A stretch of 64,000 nt of DNA from JAJDAT01 sp964344185 (GCA_964344185.1 CAYFMN010000014.1:1-64000); one strand, 5' to 3'; positions 1-9,736 are shown, numbered from the stretch's first letter. Notes: generated by a model not told the origin, from the sequence alone. Translations and numbers: made by a program.

Positions 1-874
1 TTGCCTGGAGTTTTTCCCATAATTTTTCAGTGTCTGTTGCGCTTGACGATTGTGGTTTTACTTCAGCCGCAACAGGAGTCGGTTCTTTTTCTTTAATAGA
101 CGCAGGCTCGATTTTGTTCTCCGGAGCCGTTATTGACGGATCTATCTTGGTTTCCTGTGTTTTTTGAGCCGGTTCAGGAGCGGGTTCTTTTATACTTTCT
201 GTTTTTTTAGTCGTTTCAACAACAGGTTTTGGCGCGCCTTTTCTTGGAGCCACCGATTTTGGAGCGGAAACTTCTTTTGCGCCTGACTCCGGCTTAGTTT
301 TTGATTCAGTTTTTGGTTTTACCGCTTTTTCTTCTTTTTTAGCCGTCGCTTTAGGTTCTGAAACTTTTTCAGTTTTCTTTACGGCGGCTTTCTTTTCGTT
401 AGCTACGCTTTCAACCTTTTGTTCTTTAGGTTTTGACGCTTTTGCCGTCGTTTTAGTTTTTTGGGCCTCTGTTTTGGGAGATTTAGACCCTTCATCGGTT
501 TTCTTTTTTGTAGAAGCTTCTTTTTCAACAGGAGGCAATCCCTTCAAAGCTCTTTTAATTACTGGAATTAAACCATTAGGATCTCTGTTTACTTCAACTT
601 CCTTAAAATACAATACGATATATTTTCTACTTTCTAACCACTGATCTTTTTTCTTTCCTTCAGTAGAACCCCGCTTTTTCTCATCCGTCTCAATTTCTAT
701 GACTACATGTCTTTCCAAACAAGCAAAATCAACAATAAAGTTTCTAAAAACATGTTTACGCCGAAATTTATGGCCGTCTACTTGACCTCGACGCAATAGC
801 TCCCATAGGCTTGATTCGGCGTCGGTAGGATTATCTCTTTGCTGTTTAGCCGTAGCTTTTAGTTTCGCAGACAT
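1..874 (-). CDS. DUF559-type endonuclease-like protein with long Lys/Ala/Pro-rich tail, partial
   Basis: The frame is open from an ATG at 874 to the left edge, so the C-terminus is missing. The first ~115 residues look like the DUF559/Vsr-like PD-(D/E)XK family: FRRKHVFRNFIVDFACLE, then a VIEIE strand, then YIVLYFKEVEVNRDP, the usual core plus closing strand. The following ~170 residues are low complexity, rich in Lys, Ala, Pro, Glu, Thr and Ser, and resemble a TolA/TonB-type linker. DUF559 proteins are normally ~120 residues without such a tail. Nuclease activity is inferred from family; the canonical catalytic residues are only partly clear. The gene is divergent from mnmG across ~270 bp. 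Confidence 0.75.
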   Translation of the reverse strand, partial: MSAKLKATAKQQRDNPTDAESSLWELLRRGQVDGHKFRRKHVFRNFIVDFACLERHVVIEIETDEKKRGSTEGKKKDQWLESRKYIVLYFKEVEVNRDPNGLIPVIKRALKGLPPVEKEASTKKKTDEGSKSPKTEAQKTKTTAKASKPKEQKVESVANEKKAAVKKTEKVSEPKATAKKEEKAVKPKTESKTKPESGAKEVSAPKSVAPRKGAPKPVVETTKKTESIKEPAPEPAQKTQETKIDPSITAPENKIEPASIKEKEPTPVAAEVKPQSSSATDTEKLWEKLQA

Positions 875-1144
875 GTTTTGCTCACTATGATGAAGAAATT
901 TAACAAAAATTTGAGAAAACTAATCGGGGAGATTGAGCGGAAAGTAGCTTTATATTCTCCTTAATAAAGGTACTATTAATTAGGCGGACATATCATACCG
1001 TTTTCTAAAAAAAAAATAAAGTCGATCAAAAAGATATCCCTAAAATAATTGAAAACATGGCTGATCTAAACGCTAGAAACATTTTTTTATATCGTTTTTT
1101 ATAGTATATTGGGGAAATTTCTTAATGTTAGGTTCAATCTAAAA
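875..1144. other. Divergent intergenic region before mnmG
   Basis: This AT-rich spacer separates the minus-strand DUF559-like gene from plus-strand mnmG and must hold both promoters. I see no clear consensus -35/-10 pair and no convincing RNA gene. An AGG at 1130-1132 lies 12 nt before the mnmG ATG and may be a weak ribosome binding site. Confidence 0.4.
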
Positions 1145-3055
1145 ATGATTAATTACGATGTAATTGTTATAGGCGCAGGTCATGCTGGCTGCGAATCGGC
1201 CCTTGCTGCCGCTAGAATGGGATGTTCCACTCTGGTTTTAACGCTAGATCTAGATAAGATTGCGCTTATGCCATGCAACCCTGCGATTGGCGGGGTTGGC
1301 AAAGGGCATATGGTGAGAGAAATCGACGCTCTTGGCGGAGAAATGGCCAAATGTATCGATAAAACAGGCATACAATATAGAATGCTGAACTCATCCAAAG
1401 GCCCGGCAGTGCAAGGTCCAAGAGCTCAGGCCGATAAAAAACTCTACCGTCAAGAAATGCGTAGGGTTTTAGAAAATCAACCAGGTTTAGATATTGCACA
1501 AGAGCAAGCCGAAGAACTCATAATCGAAAATGGAACTTTAAAAGGATTGAAAACTTCTGAAGGCTCAGAATATCGTTGTAAGTCCTTAGTTATAACAACA
1601 GGGACCTTTCTCAACGGCTTGATGCATATTGGAAACAAAAAAGTTGGCGGAGGCCGGTTTGGCGAAAAACCATCTTCAAAGCTTTCGGAGTCTTTTTTAG
1701 CTTGTGGGTTTGATCTTGCCCGGTTAAAAACTGGAACGCCGCCCAGACTTTTAGCGGGTTCTATAAACTTTAATAAATGCGAAATACAGCGCGGAGATCC
1801 GGTTGCAAAACCTTTTTCATTTACCACTCCTTTTATAAATCGCCATCAGGTTCCATGTTATATCACGCATACAAACTCAAAAACCGCCGAAGTCATAAAA
1901 AATAATATGCACCTTTCTCCCCTTTATAGCGGTGAAATTCAAGGGGTGGGGCCTCGTTATTGCCCTTCCATAGAAGATAAAATAGTTAAATTTCCTGAAA
2001 AAAAATCGCACCAAATATTTTTAGAACCTGAGGGATTAGATACCGACTGGGTATATCCAAATGGAATTTCTACTAGTCTACCTGAAGAGGTTCAAAAACA
2101 ATATGTTCATACAATACCTGGCCTCGAAAACGCAGAAATCGTAAGACCGGGATATGCTGTTGAGTACGATTTTGTGCCGCCAACTCAATTAAAAGCAACG
2201 CTTGAAACTAAAAAAGTCAGAGGCTTGTTTCTCGCTGGACAAATAAACGGAACCTCAGGATATGAAGAAGCCGCAGGACAAGGCCTCATTGCGGGAATAA
2301 ACGCAGCGTGTTTTGTCAAAAAAATGCCTGAATTCATTTTATCTCGCATGGACGCTTATGTAGGCGTTTTGATTGACGATCTAATTACAAAAGGCACTCG
2401 CGAACCTTATCGAATGTTTACTTCGCGCGCTGAATACAGATTACTTCTAAGACAAGACAATGCGGATTTAAGACTCACAGAAAAAGGATTTAAATTAGGG
2501 TTAATTGATCAAGAACGCTATGAAAAACTCCAAGAAAAAAAATCTTCTGTTGAAAACGAAATTAAAAGGTTAACTTCAGTCACAATTGTTCCAAATAAAG
2601 AAACACTGGATCAATTATCTCGGTTGGGGATAAACGAACTACGGTCGCCCACAACACTAAGCGGTTTGCTTAAACGCCCAGAAATTAATTATGAAGACTT
2701 GATAAAAACCTTCAATGGCTCTTCTTTAGATTCCGTTTGTGGCGAACAAGTAGAAATTCAAATTAAATATCAAGGATTTATCGACCGTCAAAATCAAATG
2801 GTCGCTAAACAAAAGCAATTAGAAAATTATGCTATTCCTTCAGATTTTAACTTTGATTCAATAAGCAGTCTTTCGATTGAAGAAGCCCAAAAATTAAATG
2901 AAATTCGACCGCTCACTTTAGGGCAAGCATTAAGAATTTCGGGTGTTACTCCCTCGGCGATTAGCATATTAATGATAGAGCTACAAAGGAAAAATAAAGG
3001 AAACAGTCAACATCACGATGAAGCTCTAACTCCTTCTACCCCCGTAAAAGCTTGA
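1145..3055 (+). CDS. mnmG: tRNA uridine-5-carboxymethylaminomethyl modification enzyme MnmG (GidA)
   Basis: MnmG is the FAD-dependent partner of MnmE that installs the cmnm5 group on U34 of certain tRNAs. The N-terminus has the FAD-binding Rossmann motif VIGAGHAGCE, followed by the family signatures NPAIGGVGKGH, MLNSSKGPAVQGPRAQ and GTFLNG; the C-terminus has the helical ALRISGVTPSAISIL segment. I chose ATG 1145 (636 residues) because the family begins just before the Rossmann strand; a TTG 12 codons upstream at 1109 would add an unconserved leader. mnmE and rsmG are not in view. The DUF4911 gene follows 8 nt after the stop and is probably co-transcribed. Confidence 0.97.
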   Translation: MINYDVIVIGAGHAGCESALAAARMGCSTLVLTLDLDKIALMPCNPAIGGVGKGHMVREIDALGGEMAKCIDKTGIQYRMLNSSKGPAVQGPRAQADKKLYRQEMRRVLENQPGLDIAQEQAEELIIENGTLKGLKTSEGSEYRCKSLVITTGTFLNGLMHIGNKKVGGGRFGEKPSSKLSESFLACGFDLARLKTGTPPRLLAGSINFNKCEIQRGDPVAKPFSFTTPFINRHQVPCYITHTNSKTAEVIKNNMHLSPLYSGEIQGVGPRYCPSIEDKIVKFPEKKSHQIFLEPEGLDTDWVYPNGISTSLPEEVQKQYVHTIPGLENAEIVRPGYAVEYDFVPPTQLKATLETKKVRGLFLAGQINGTSGYEEAAGQGLIAGINAACFVKKMPEFILSRMDAYVGVLIDDLITKGTREPYRMFTSRAEYRLLLRQDNADLRLTEKGFKLGLIDQERYEKLQEKKSSVENEIKRLTSVTIVPNKETLDQLSRLGINELRSPTTLSGLLKRPEINYEDLIKTFNGSSLDSVCGEQVEIQIKYQGFIDRQNQMVAKQKQLENYAIPSDFNFDSISSLSIEEAQKLNEIRPLTLGQALRISGVTPSAISILMIELQRKNKGNSQHHDEALTPSTPVKA

Positions 3056-3063
3056 ACTTTTGA

Positions 3064-3291
3064 ATGCATAACGATTCTATAAACTTTAAATACGAAGTTG
3101 ATAAAAAAGATATAGCTTATATAGTTTCCCTGGTGGAAGCTTATGACAATTTAGCCGTAGTTAGGACCCTTGATCAAGGTCGAGGATTAATCGAAATGTT
3201 GATTTCTCCAGATTTTATCGACGACATAAACGAACTTGTCGAAAATCTGAAAAAAGAAATCCCAATTCGGAAGATAGATTTACCAAGCTAA
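3064..3291 (+). CDS. DUF4911 family small protein
   Basis: This 75-residue protein has a Tyr-Asn-Leu-Ala-Val-Val-Arg-Thr-Leu-Asp core followed by a helix. The pattern of a conserved 'AYD.LA.V.TLD..RGLIE' strand and a Glu/Leu-rich C-terminal helix matches DUF4911 as I remember it. The function is unknown. It starts 8 nt after mnmG, so co-transcription is likely. There are no signal or membrane segments, so it should be cytoplasmic. Confidence 0.7.
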   Translation: MHNDSINFKYEVDKKDIAYIVSLVEAYDNLAVVRTLDQGRGLIEMLISPDFIDDINELVENLKKEIPIRKIDLPS

Positions 3292-3380
3292 ATAAACTAA
3301 AAAACCTTTCTTTCTTATACCTTCCCGTAAGGGCAAAATGTCCAAAAAGAAAACTTGCGACATTTAAAATCCATTCGCTC

Positions 3381-4313
3381 ATGTCCAGCCTAAAAAATAT
3401 TCCAGTTTTTATCACAGGCGCTGGAGGAGTCATTGGCTCTCAACTCGCTAAAAAATTAACCGAACTTGAAGCTGACGTTTCTATAGGATTAAGAGATCCT
3501 CAAAAAAATAATTTTTTAGATCCTGAAACTCTTCAAAAAGTAAAAACTTATAGCTTAGATACGCTTAATACCAAGCAAATCGAGGAAGTTTTCAAACAAG
3601 TTCAACCTCGTAAAGTTTTTCATCTGGCGGGTATAATTTCCCGAACGCGCGATCTTTCGGCATTAAAGCTAGTCTACGAAACAAATGTAAAAGGAACTTT
3701 AAATCTAATAGAATCCTTAGGCGAATACTGCGATTGCTTTATGCAATTTGGCACAGCCGGCGAATATGGGAATGGAGACGTCCCTTATTCGGAAAAATCT
3801 CCATTAAAACCTAACACTCCGTATGCCTATTCCAAAGCTTGCGCATCCATGCAAGCGGTCTTGCTATCGGACACTTACAAATTTCCAATAATCACCGCAA
3901 GATTATTTTCAGTTTACGGAGCGCAATGTTCGTTAAGCTTTGTCTCCGATTTAATTGAAGCCGCCAAGCAAAGCAAGAAATTTAAGATGACGCATGGTCG
4001 ACAAACTCGTGATTTTATTTACATTGACGATGTAATTGAAGTCATTGTAAAGTTATCAACCAAGAAAGACGCCGTGGGAGAAATATTTAATATTTGTACC
4101 GGTACGGAAACTGCCTTAAGAAATTTCGCCTTAGAATTTAACGACCAATTAAAAAATCCCATAGAAATTGAATTTTCTGGAAAAGAAGTTCCAAAAAACG
4201 AGATTTTGAGAAACTTAGGCGACGCATCAAAGATCAAACGTCTTCTAGACTGGGCTCCTTCTTTTAATCTTAAGCAAGGCATCAAAGACATGATCCATAA
4301 ATTGGATCTATGA
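3381..4313 (+). CDS. NAD-dependent sugar epimerase/dehydratase (extended SDR)
   Basis: This 310-residue Rossmann protein has the nucleotide-binding glycine motif GAGGVIG at residues 13-19, HLAGI in the fourth strand, and the catalytic Tyr-x3-Lys in PYAYSKACA. The RDFIYIDDV motif marks sugar-nucleotide epimerases and dehydratases. It probably acts on a nucleotide sugar (GDP- or UDP-linked) that feeds the nearby glycosyltransferases. The exact substrate cannot be read from the sequence. The next gene starts 21 nt downstream and is likely in the same operon. Confidence 0.85.
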   Translation: MSSLKNIPVFITGAGGVIGSQLAKKLTELEADVSIGLRDPQKNNFLDPETLQKVKTYSLDTLNTKQIEEVFKQVQPRKVFHLAGIISRTRDLSALKLVYETNVKGTLNLIESLGEYCDCFMQFGTAGEYGNGDVPYSEKSPLKPNTPYAYSKACASMQAVLLSDTYKFPIITARLFSVYGAQCSLSFVSDLIEAAKQSKKFKMTHGRQTRDFIYIDDVIEVIVKLSTKKDAVGEIFNICTGTETALRNFALEFNDQLKNPIEIEFSGKEVPKNEILRNLGDASKIKRLLDWAPSFNLKQGIKDMIHKLDL

Positions 4314-4334
4314 CTTGCTCCAATCTTCTATTTG

Positions 4335-6017
4335 ATGAAAATTTTCCTCGAAGATAAGTATTTCTTAATCGGCATTACCATTGCCGGAGCCTTCCTATAT
4401 TTTTTTAATTTAAATAACTATTATCTTGGATTAGACCAAGCAGATTATTTAATTCATGGTACCCATATTTTAGAGTATGGAGTTCCCTATATATTAGGAG
4501 ACACTCCGCCATTTTTTGACAGTCGGTTCGCAGTTGACGGAGTTTGGGGATACCATCCCTGGTTAAGTATGTATTTAATTGCCGGTTCCATCGCGATATT
4601 TGGACAAACAACTCTCGGAGGCGTATTTCCATCTGCGGTAAGCGGCCTATTAAGCATACCGGCTATATATTACCTAGCTCGCCTTATTTACAAAAATATT
4701 CATATATCTAGATTATCGGCAATATTTTTCACTTTCATGGTTCCATATATTTTATACATGAGGACCTCTAGATATTTCGGCCCGTCCATTTTGCTTGGGA
4801 TATTAACTCTCATCTTTTTTATCCGGCTTTGGCAAAATAACGAAGAACGAATATACTTTTTTTGTATAAGCTCGATTCTTCTTTTTTATTCTATGTATTC
4901 TCAGTTTTTCGGCTTATTCACTGGGCTTACTTTGTTTTGCGCCATTGCAATTCGGAATAAAAATTTTTATCGAAAACTTATTATATCTTACTGCTTAATC
5001 GCCGGCTTTACTCTACCTTGGTTCTTAAAATACTTTCTCCCAGTTAGAAAAAAAGTTAAAGAATTCTATTCCAATTATTTCAATAAAGATTACGAAAAAA
5101 ATACCGGAACCACCATCGAGTTTATTGTCGGTTACTTGAGCCAAATTAATTCTTATATCTTTCCTTTTATTTTGATAATAATAGTGTGGTCGTTAAACAG
5201 GTTTAATTCTCAATTTGAATTTAAATGGGATAAATTTAAAACTTTATTTTTTCTTTGTATAGGTTGCTCAATATTAGTAGCCACATTACATACAATCCCA
5301 TTATTTAACTACATATTAGGCACTGTTGCTATTTGGGCGATTCTTTTGGCGGAAATAGTTTATAAACTATCAAAATTAAATCTCATAGCAGGAAGTTCCA
5401 CAGCGGCGATTCTATTATTTACTAACTGGCTTCACATTACTCCCTGGTTTGTTTACGACCAGATTATTTTTCCAAAAAATATCGCTAAAAATATAGATTT
5501 ACACACTTTAAGTTCTGGATTGTTAGCCAGATGGGACACAAGTATTCGGGATAATAACGTCTCAAATTATTTATTGTGGGAATACGCTAAAGAATTAAGT
5601 GGGGAGTTTAATGGAGCCCTTAAAGATATCGCCACATACATCAAACAGCATGGTAGCGCAAATGACACTTTTGTAATCGCTCACGAAGGAGACGCTTTAA
5701 GCTTTTACACAGGTATGAACTGGGGGAATGTGTATCCATTTAAGAATCCTCCTAAGTGGATTATTCCAAGACATAATAGGATGTATTCACTTAGGGGCAA
5801 GCAAAGCTCAAAAGAAGAAAAAATTCAAGCGACTAAATATGTTAATGACTACTTAAAATCACACGCGTATAAAAAAATTAATCGAAATAGTTGCGACACT
5901 GGATATTCCAATTCCTACAATATTTCGAATCATAACTTTAAGAGTTGCTACGGCTATTTCTCTAAAACCGTAATCTATAAATATACAGGCAATCAAACAG
6001 GCGATCCTGTTGAATAA
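4335..6017 (+). CDS. GT39-like polytopic membrane glycosyltransferase
   Basis: This is a hydrophobic protein of ~560 residues with about ten transmembrane helices and a soluble C-terminal domain of ~150 residues. The N-terminal loop after the first helix carries YLGLDQADYL and DGVWGYHPWLS, like the acidic periplasmic loop of ArnT/PMT (GT39) transferases that use polyprenyl-phosphate sugars. The start is ATG 4335; the TTG just before it is less likely. It lies between two SDR genes and a nucleotidyltransferase, so it probably transfers a sugar made by their products. The acceptor is unknown. Confidence 0.7.
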   Translation: MKIFLEDKYFLIGITIAGAFLYFFNLNNYYLGLDQADYLIHGTHILEYGVPYILGDTPPFFDSRFAVDGVWGYHPWLSMYLIAGSIAIFGQTTLGGVFPSAVSGLLSIPAIYYLARLIYKNIHISRLSAIFFTFMVPYILYMRTSRYFGPSILLGILTLIFFIRLWQNNEERIYFFCISSILLFYSMYSQFFGLFTGLTLFCAIAIRNKNFYRKLIISYCLIAGFTLPWFLKYFLPVRKKVKEFYSNYFNKDYEKNTGTTIEFIVGYLSQINSYIFPFILIIIVWSLNRFNSQFEFKWDKFKTLFFLCIGCSILVATLHTIPLFNYILGTVAIWAILLAEIVYKLSKLNLIAGSSTAAILLFTNWLHITPWFVYDQIIFPKNIAKNIDLHTLSSGLLARWDTSIRDNNVSNYLLWEYAKELSGEFNGALKDIATYIKQHGSANDTFVIAHEGDALSFYTGMNWGNVYPFKNPPKWIIPRHNRMYSLRGKQSSKEEKIQATKYVNDYLKSHAYKKINRNSCDTGYSNSYNISNHNFKSCYGYFSKTVIYKYTGNQTGDPVE

Positions 6018-6037
6018 AGTTCTGTCATTAAAACGTT

Positions 6038-6745
6038 ATGGATAAATTATCTAAAGTTGCTATTCTTTGCGGAGGGAAAGGGGTTCGACTCCGTCCTCTT
6101 ACCGAGCAAATTCCAAAGCCGCTAATTGAACTTTCTGGAAAACCAATTATAGAAAGACTTTTAGAATTATACGTTGAAAAAGGATTTAATGATTTTTATC
6201 TTTGCATTGGCCATCTCGGACAAAAAATTGTCGATTACTTTGAGCCTAAAAAACAATTTAATATTCGCTATATAGATTCTGGAGCCGAAGCCACTCCCCT
6301 TCAAAGAATCTACGATTTAAAGGATCTATTCGAAGAACGTATTTTACTTTCCTATGGAGATACTATTGCGGATATTAATTTCGAAGAATTTTTTAAAACA
6401 CACGAAAAATCCGGGGCTGCCGCCACCATTTTAACCGCCCCGTTTGTTTCCCCTTTTGGACTCGTTAATTGGGCTGGTGAAGGTAATTTATTAGAGTCCT
6501 TTGAAGAAAAGCCTGTCTTTGATTATTATGTGGGTTATGTTATTCTCGAAAAAGAAGTTTTCAGTAAAATTACTCCTGAAATGCTGCAAGACCCCGTCGG
6601 ATTGGTCTCCTTATTTAAACTCCTAATTGACGAAAAAAACCTTTCGGGATATAAACACGACGGCCCTAAAATTACCTTTAATACGGACCACGAGCTGGAA
6701 CGCGCCGAAAAATTAATTCTAGATTTTTACACTGTTAAAGAATGA
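6038..6745 (+). CDS. Sugar-1-phosphate nucleotidyltransferase
   Basis: The N-terminus has the nucleotidyltransferase signature LCGGKGVRLRPLT followed by PKPLIELSGKPII, the pyrophosphorylase fold that binds NTP and sugar-1-phosphate. YGDTIADI supplies the metal-binding aspartate. At 235 residues it is a compact form, similar in size to glucose-1-phosphate cytidylyltransferases or HddC-like heptose guanylyltransferases; nucleotide and sugar specificity cannot be fixed here. Its stop overlaps the next start by 4 bp (ATGA), so it is translationally coupled to the downstream epimerase, which probably uses its product. Confidence 0.85.
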   Translation: MDKLSKVAILCGGKGVRLRPLTEQIPKPLIELSGKPIIERLLELYVEKGFNDFYLCIGHLGQKIVDYFEPKKQFNIRYIDSGAEATPLQRIYDLKDLFEERILLSYGDTIADINFEEFFKTHEKSGAAATILTAPFVSPFGLVNWAGEGNLLESFEEKPVFDYYVGYVILEKEVFSKITPEMLQDPVGLVSLFKLLIDEKNLSGYKHDGPKITFNTDHELERAEKLILDFYTVKE

Positions 6746-7725
6746 TGGAAAAAGAAAAAATACTCATTACTGGAGCCAGCGGCTTCATTGGATCTCATTT
6801 AACCCGGAGGTGCGTCGAGTCAGGCGCCGAGGTTTTTGTACTGACAAAGTATTTGAGCCAGGTTGAAAACGTTCGGCTTTTAGATATTTGGGATAAAATC
6901 AAATTTATCGAAGGCGATATAAGAAACCTAGATTCCTTAGGCGCAATTCGTGAAAACCGTTTTGATAAAATTTTTCACTTAGCCGCTTACAATCATGTCG
7001 GAGATAGTTTTAGGCATATCAATGAAAACCTAGATACAAATGGCAAAGGAACCGCTAACTTGTTGGAAAGTTGCAAAGACTACAAGCGTTTCGTTTACAC
7101 CTCCTCCTCAGAAGTTTACGGCAAACAAGATTCCGTTCCTTTCCGTGAAGATTTTTTACCTAGACCGATTTCTCCTTACGCGGTTGGAAAATATACGGGC
7201 GAGTTGTACTGCAAAATGAAATACGAAGTTACCGGATTGCCGATAACGGTGCTAAGACCATTTAACACTTTTGGTCCTTATCAAAGCGAAAAAGCCGTTA
7301 TACCTGAACTTATCATGAATTGTTTATTGGGCAAGGATATCGTAACTACGGAAGGTAAGCAAACTCGAGAATTCAATTTTGTTTCCAATATTATTGAGGG
7401 AATGATTATGGCGGCAGAATCTGAAGAAACGATCGGGAAAACGACTAATTTAGGCAGTAAAGAAGAGATAAGTATTAAAGACTTAACTTTAGCTATTCAC
7501 GAACTCTCAGAATCTAAATCAACGCTTAAAATTGGCGAAATGCCATACAGACCGATTGAAATTTGGAGAATGAGCGCAGAAAATCAATTGGCTTGGGAAC
7601 GCTTCAAATGGAAACCGAAGGTTTTATTTAGAGAAGGTCTAAAAATCACAGTTGATTGGTACCGACGCTATGTCGAAACTTTCCGAAATCAAGAGTCTGG
7701 TTTATTGGGACTGGGGAAAATATAA
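6742..7725 (+). CDS. NAD-dependent nucleotide-sugar dehydratase/epimerase (extended SDR)
   Basis: The protein begins with a Rossmann motif (GASGFIG), has FHLAAY in the fourth strand, YTSSSEVYG, and the catalytic Tyr-x3-Lys in SPYAVGKYTGE. This is typical of UDP-glucose 4-epimerase, dTDP-glucose 4,6-dehydratase and GDP-mannose 4,6-dehydratase relatives. TREFNFVSNI is a degenerate form of the usual TRDF.YV.D motif. It is coupled by a 4 bp overlap to the nucleotidyltransferase gene, so the two probably act in sequence on one activated sugar. Two ATGs (6742, 6745) are possible starts. The next gene converges from the other strand 18 nt away. Confidence 0.87.
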   Translation: MMEKEKILITGASGFIGSHLTRRCVESGAEVFVLTKYLSQVENVRLLDIWDKIKFIEGDIRNLDSLGAIRENRFDKIFHLAAYNHVGDSFRHINENLDTNGKGTANLLESCKDYKRFVYTSSSEVYGKQDSVPFREDFLPRPISPYAVGKYTGELYCKMKYEVTGLPITVLRPFNTFGPYQSEKAVIPELIMNCLLGKDIVTTEGKQTREFNFVSNIIEGMIMAAESEETIGKTTNLGSKEEISIKDLTLAIHELSESKSTLKIGEMPYRPIEIWRMSAENQLAWERFKWKPKVLFREGLKITVDWYRRYVETFRNQESGLLGLGKI

Positions 7726-7743
7726 ACGTCTTGAGCCAAATTA

Positions 7744-8433
7744 CTACTTAAATAATATATAACGCGTAAAATTAAATAAAAATTCAAAAGCTGTTTTTAT
7801 CTGTACGTTTGATTTTCCCTCCAGCCTTTCCTTAAATTGAATTGGGTAATCTATATAGCGCACATTAAGGCGGGTCGCTTTTATCATGATTTCCGCGTCA
7901 ATAAACCAATCTTTAGATTCTAAATTCAATTTCTCGAATAATTCTCTTTTAAAGATCTTAGGCTTGCAATTGATGCCTAATGTTTCTATGCGAAATAAGC
8001 TTGTAACAAATGCGTTATAAAACTTAGAAATATAACGCCGTATAAAACTTCCAGGAATTCCTCTTGGAAAACCTTTAGCTAAATCAAATTGATCGCTAAT
8101 AAGTAATTCTTTATAACATCCAAGAACAGCTTCTGGTTCAATCTGTCCGTCGCCGTCCATATACCCAATAAACCGACCTTTCGAAGCGTTTAATCCAGCA
8201 AGAATTCCATTACCATAGCCCTCATTCACTTCAATACGTAACGGTTTTATTTGGACATTTTTTTCGGCTATCTCCTTAATGATTTCACCGGTCTGATCCG
8301 AAGATCCATTATCAACGGCGATGATTTCGAAATCTACGTCATTAGTCGTTAAGATCTGGATAGTATCTTCCAAAACTCGTCTGACATTCGGTTCTTCGTT
8401 ATAAAAAGGAATGGATACGCTCAAATCAGGCAT
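7744..8433 (-). CDS. Glycosyltransferase family 2 (DPM1/DPG-synthase-like)
   Basis: This 229-residue GT-A fold enzyme has the opening strand SVSIPFYNEE, then IIAVDNGSSDQTGEII, NEGYGNGILAG, and the metal-binding MDGDGQ motif, all typical of polyprenyl-phosphate sugar synthases and similar GT2 enzymes. It lacks the C-terminal membrane helices seen in the other GT2 here (9942-10889). It is transcribed after the SGNH-like gene on the same strand, 28 nt apart. A likely role is making a polyprenyl-phosphate-linked sugar for the GT39-like transferases nearby; this is inference. Confidence 0.85.
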   Translation of the reverse strand: MPDLSVSIPFYNEEPNVRRVLEDTIQILTTNDVDFEIIAVDNGSSDQTGEIIKEIAEKNVQIKPLRIEVNEGYGNGILAGLNASKGRFIGYMDGDGQIEPEAVLGCYKELLISDQFDLAKGFPRGIPGSFIRRYISKFYNAFVTSLFRIETLGINCKPKIFKRELFEKLNLESKDWFIDAEIMIKATRLNVRYIDYPIQFKERLEGKSNVQIKTAFEFLFNFTRYILFK

Positions 8434-8461
8434 ACTGTTCTCTTAATCAAAGTTGAACCCT

Positions 8462-9736
8462 TCAAATATTTGATTCAGCTACCAGCTTCTCGTTTTCTAT
8501 AATTTTTGCCAAACAGGGAGAAACAAGTTCGGCGACTCTATGAGATCCATTCAGCGTAAAATGACAATCATCATAAAAAATCGAAGAAGAAGGTTCTAAA
8601 TCTTTTGCTATATCACAAATGGGAACTTTATTACGGATTGCAAAGTCTTTGAGATAATTATTGTACAAACGCGATATGTAGATCATTGATTCAAAATCCA
8701 GAGTGTAATTCGCAAATGGAGGCGTCATCCAAAATAATCGTTTGTAATCTGGGCTTGCAGTTTCTTGGTAACCGCTTGGCTGAGTCAAAAGCACACAAGG
8801 GATTTTATGCCGCGAGCACACTTCCTGAATTTTATTCAAGTAAACTTTAAACTCTTCCACAACTTCTTCAGGTTTCCAAGAAAACTTGTGCAATCTATTT
8901 AAAGAATCTTTCTTTTTCGTTTCCCGTAATTTCTTTGCTTTGCTTTCTAAATTCTCTTTTTTAATCTGGTTATCATTATTGCTAATTAATTTCCCTTTTA
9001 ATGGCCCCCAAAAAAAAACATCCACCGCTTTAATCGCTTTTGCCAATAATGATTTCCTTAAAAAATAGGGTTCCATCTTATGAACTCTAACTGAATCCGC
9101 TATTTGCTTATTCCAATCATTGATTCCGGCAAGAATGATAATCATATCCGGTTTGTATTGGATGAGATTTTTTAGCTTCGCAAAATGATTCCTAACTCGG
9201 GTTCCTGAGACGCCGGTGTTAATTATTTCGAATTTTTTCTGAAACCTGTTAGATAGTTCCAATTGCGTCAAGTGCGACCAGGTTTTTTGATCGTCCAAAA
9301 GTATTTGTTCCGTTGTAGACCCTCCTAAAGCAAATATCCTGAACCCTTTTTTATCGTTGTAATCAACTCGTGGATAAACTCGAAACCCCATTTCATCGGT
9401 CGTTATATTTTGAGTAACCCCTTCGGTTTCCTTTTCAGTATTTATATTTGCTTGCAGCGTTCTATATTCAATATGGTAATGGACATAAGGTGTTAACAAT
9501 GTCTGTAAAACCATAAATACTCCTAGCCACAAAGATCCAAACCGAATAAATGAGTTGCCAAAAAACTGACAACCTAATGGCAAAGCGTACAACAAAATAG
9601 TCGCTATCGACCACTCTAAAGAGTCTGGATCAATAGTAACGCTCCCAAACGCTAAAAATAAAAGCGCTAAGATCCAATTCCATTGCAATTGAGTAATTTT
9701 TTCCAAAACGGGCGATAAATTATTGGTTTTAGGCAT
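8462..9736 (-). CDS. Membrane-anchored SGNH/GDSL hydrolase-like protein
   Basis: The first ~95 residues hold about three transmembrane helices. The rest looks like an SGNH hydrolase: FALGGSTTEQ (block I serine), GVSGTR, LAGINDWN (block III), and YDDCHFTLNG (block V Asp-x-x-His). The serine, Gly, Asn and Asp-His residues all appear to be present. These domains deacetylate or acylate extracytoplasmic glycans, so a role in O-acyl modification of the surface polysaccharide fits the gene neighbourhood. The domain is interrupted by a Lys-rich insert at about residues 245-285. Substrate unknown. Confidence 0.72.
   Translation of the reverse strand: MPKTNNLSPVLEKITQLQWNWILALLFLAFGSVTIDPDSLEWSIATILLYALPLGCQFFGNSFIRFGSLWLGVFMVLQTLLTPYVHYHIEYRTLQANINTEKETEGVTQNITTDEMGFRVYPRVDYNDKKGFRIFALGGSTTEQILLDDQKTWSHLTQLELSNRFQKKFEIINTGVSGTRVRNHFAKLKNLIQYKPDMIIILAGINDWNKQIADSVRVHKMEPYFLRKSLLAKAIKAVDVFFWGPLKGKLISNNDNQIKKENLESKAKKLRETKKKDSLNRLHKFSWKPEEVVEEFKVYLNKIQEVCSRHKIPCVLLTQPSGYQETASPDYKRLFWMTPPFANYTLDFESMIYISRLYNNYLKDFAIRNKVPICDIAKDLEPSSSIFYDDCHFTLNGSHRVAELVSPCLAKIIENEKLVAESNI

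Noticed and set aside
1477..1827. 116-residue minus-strand frame within mnmG
   Set aside because: It lies fully inside a certain gene on the other strand and has no start signals or family.
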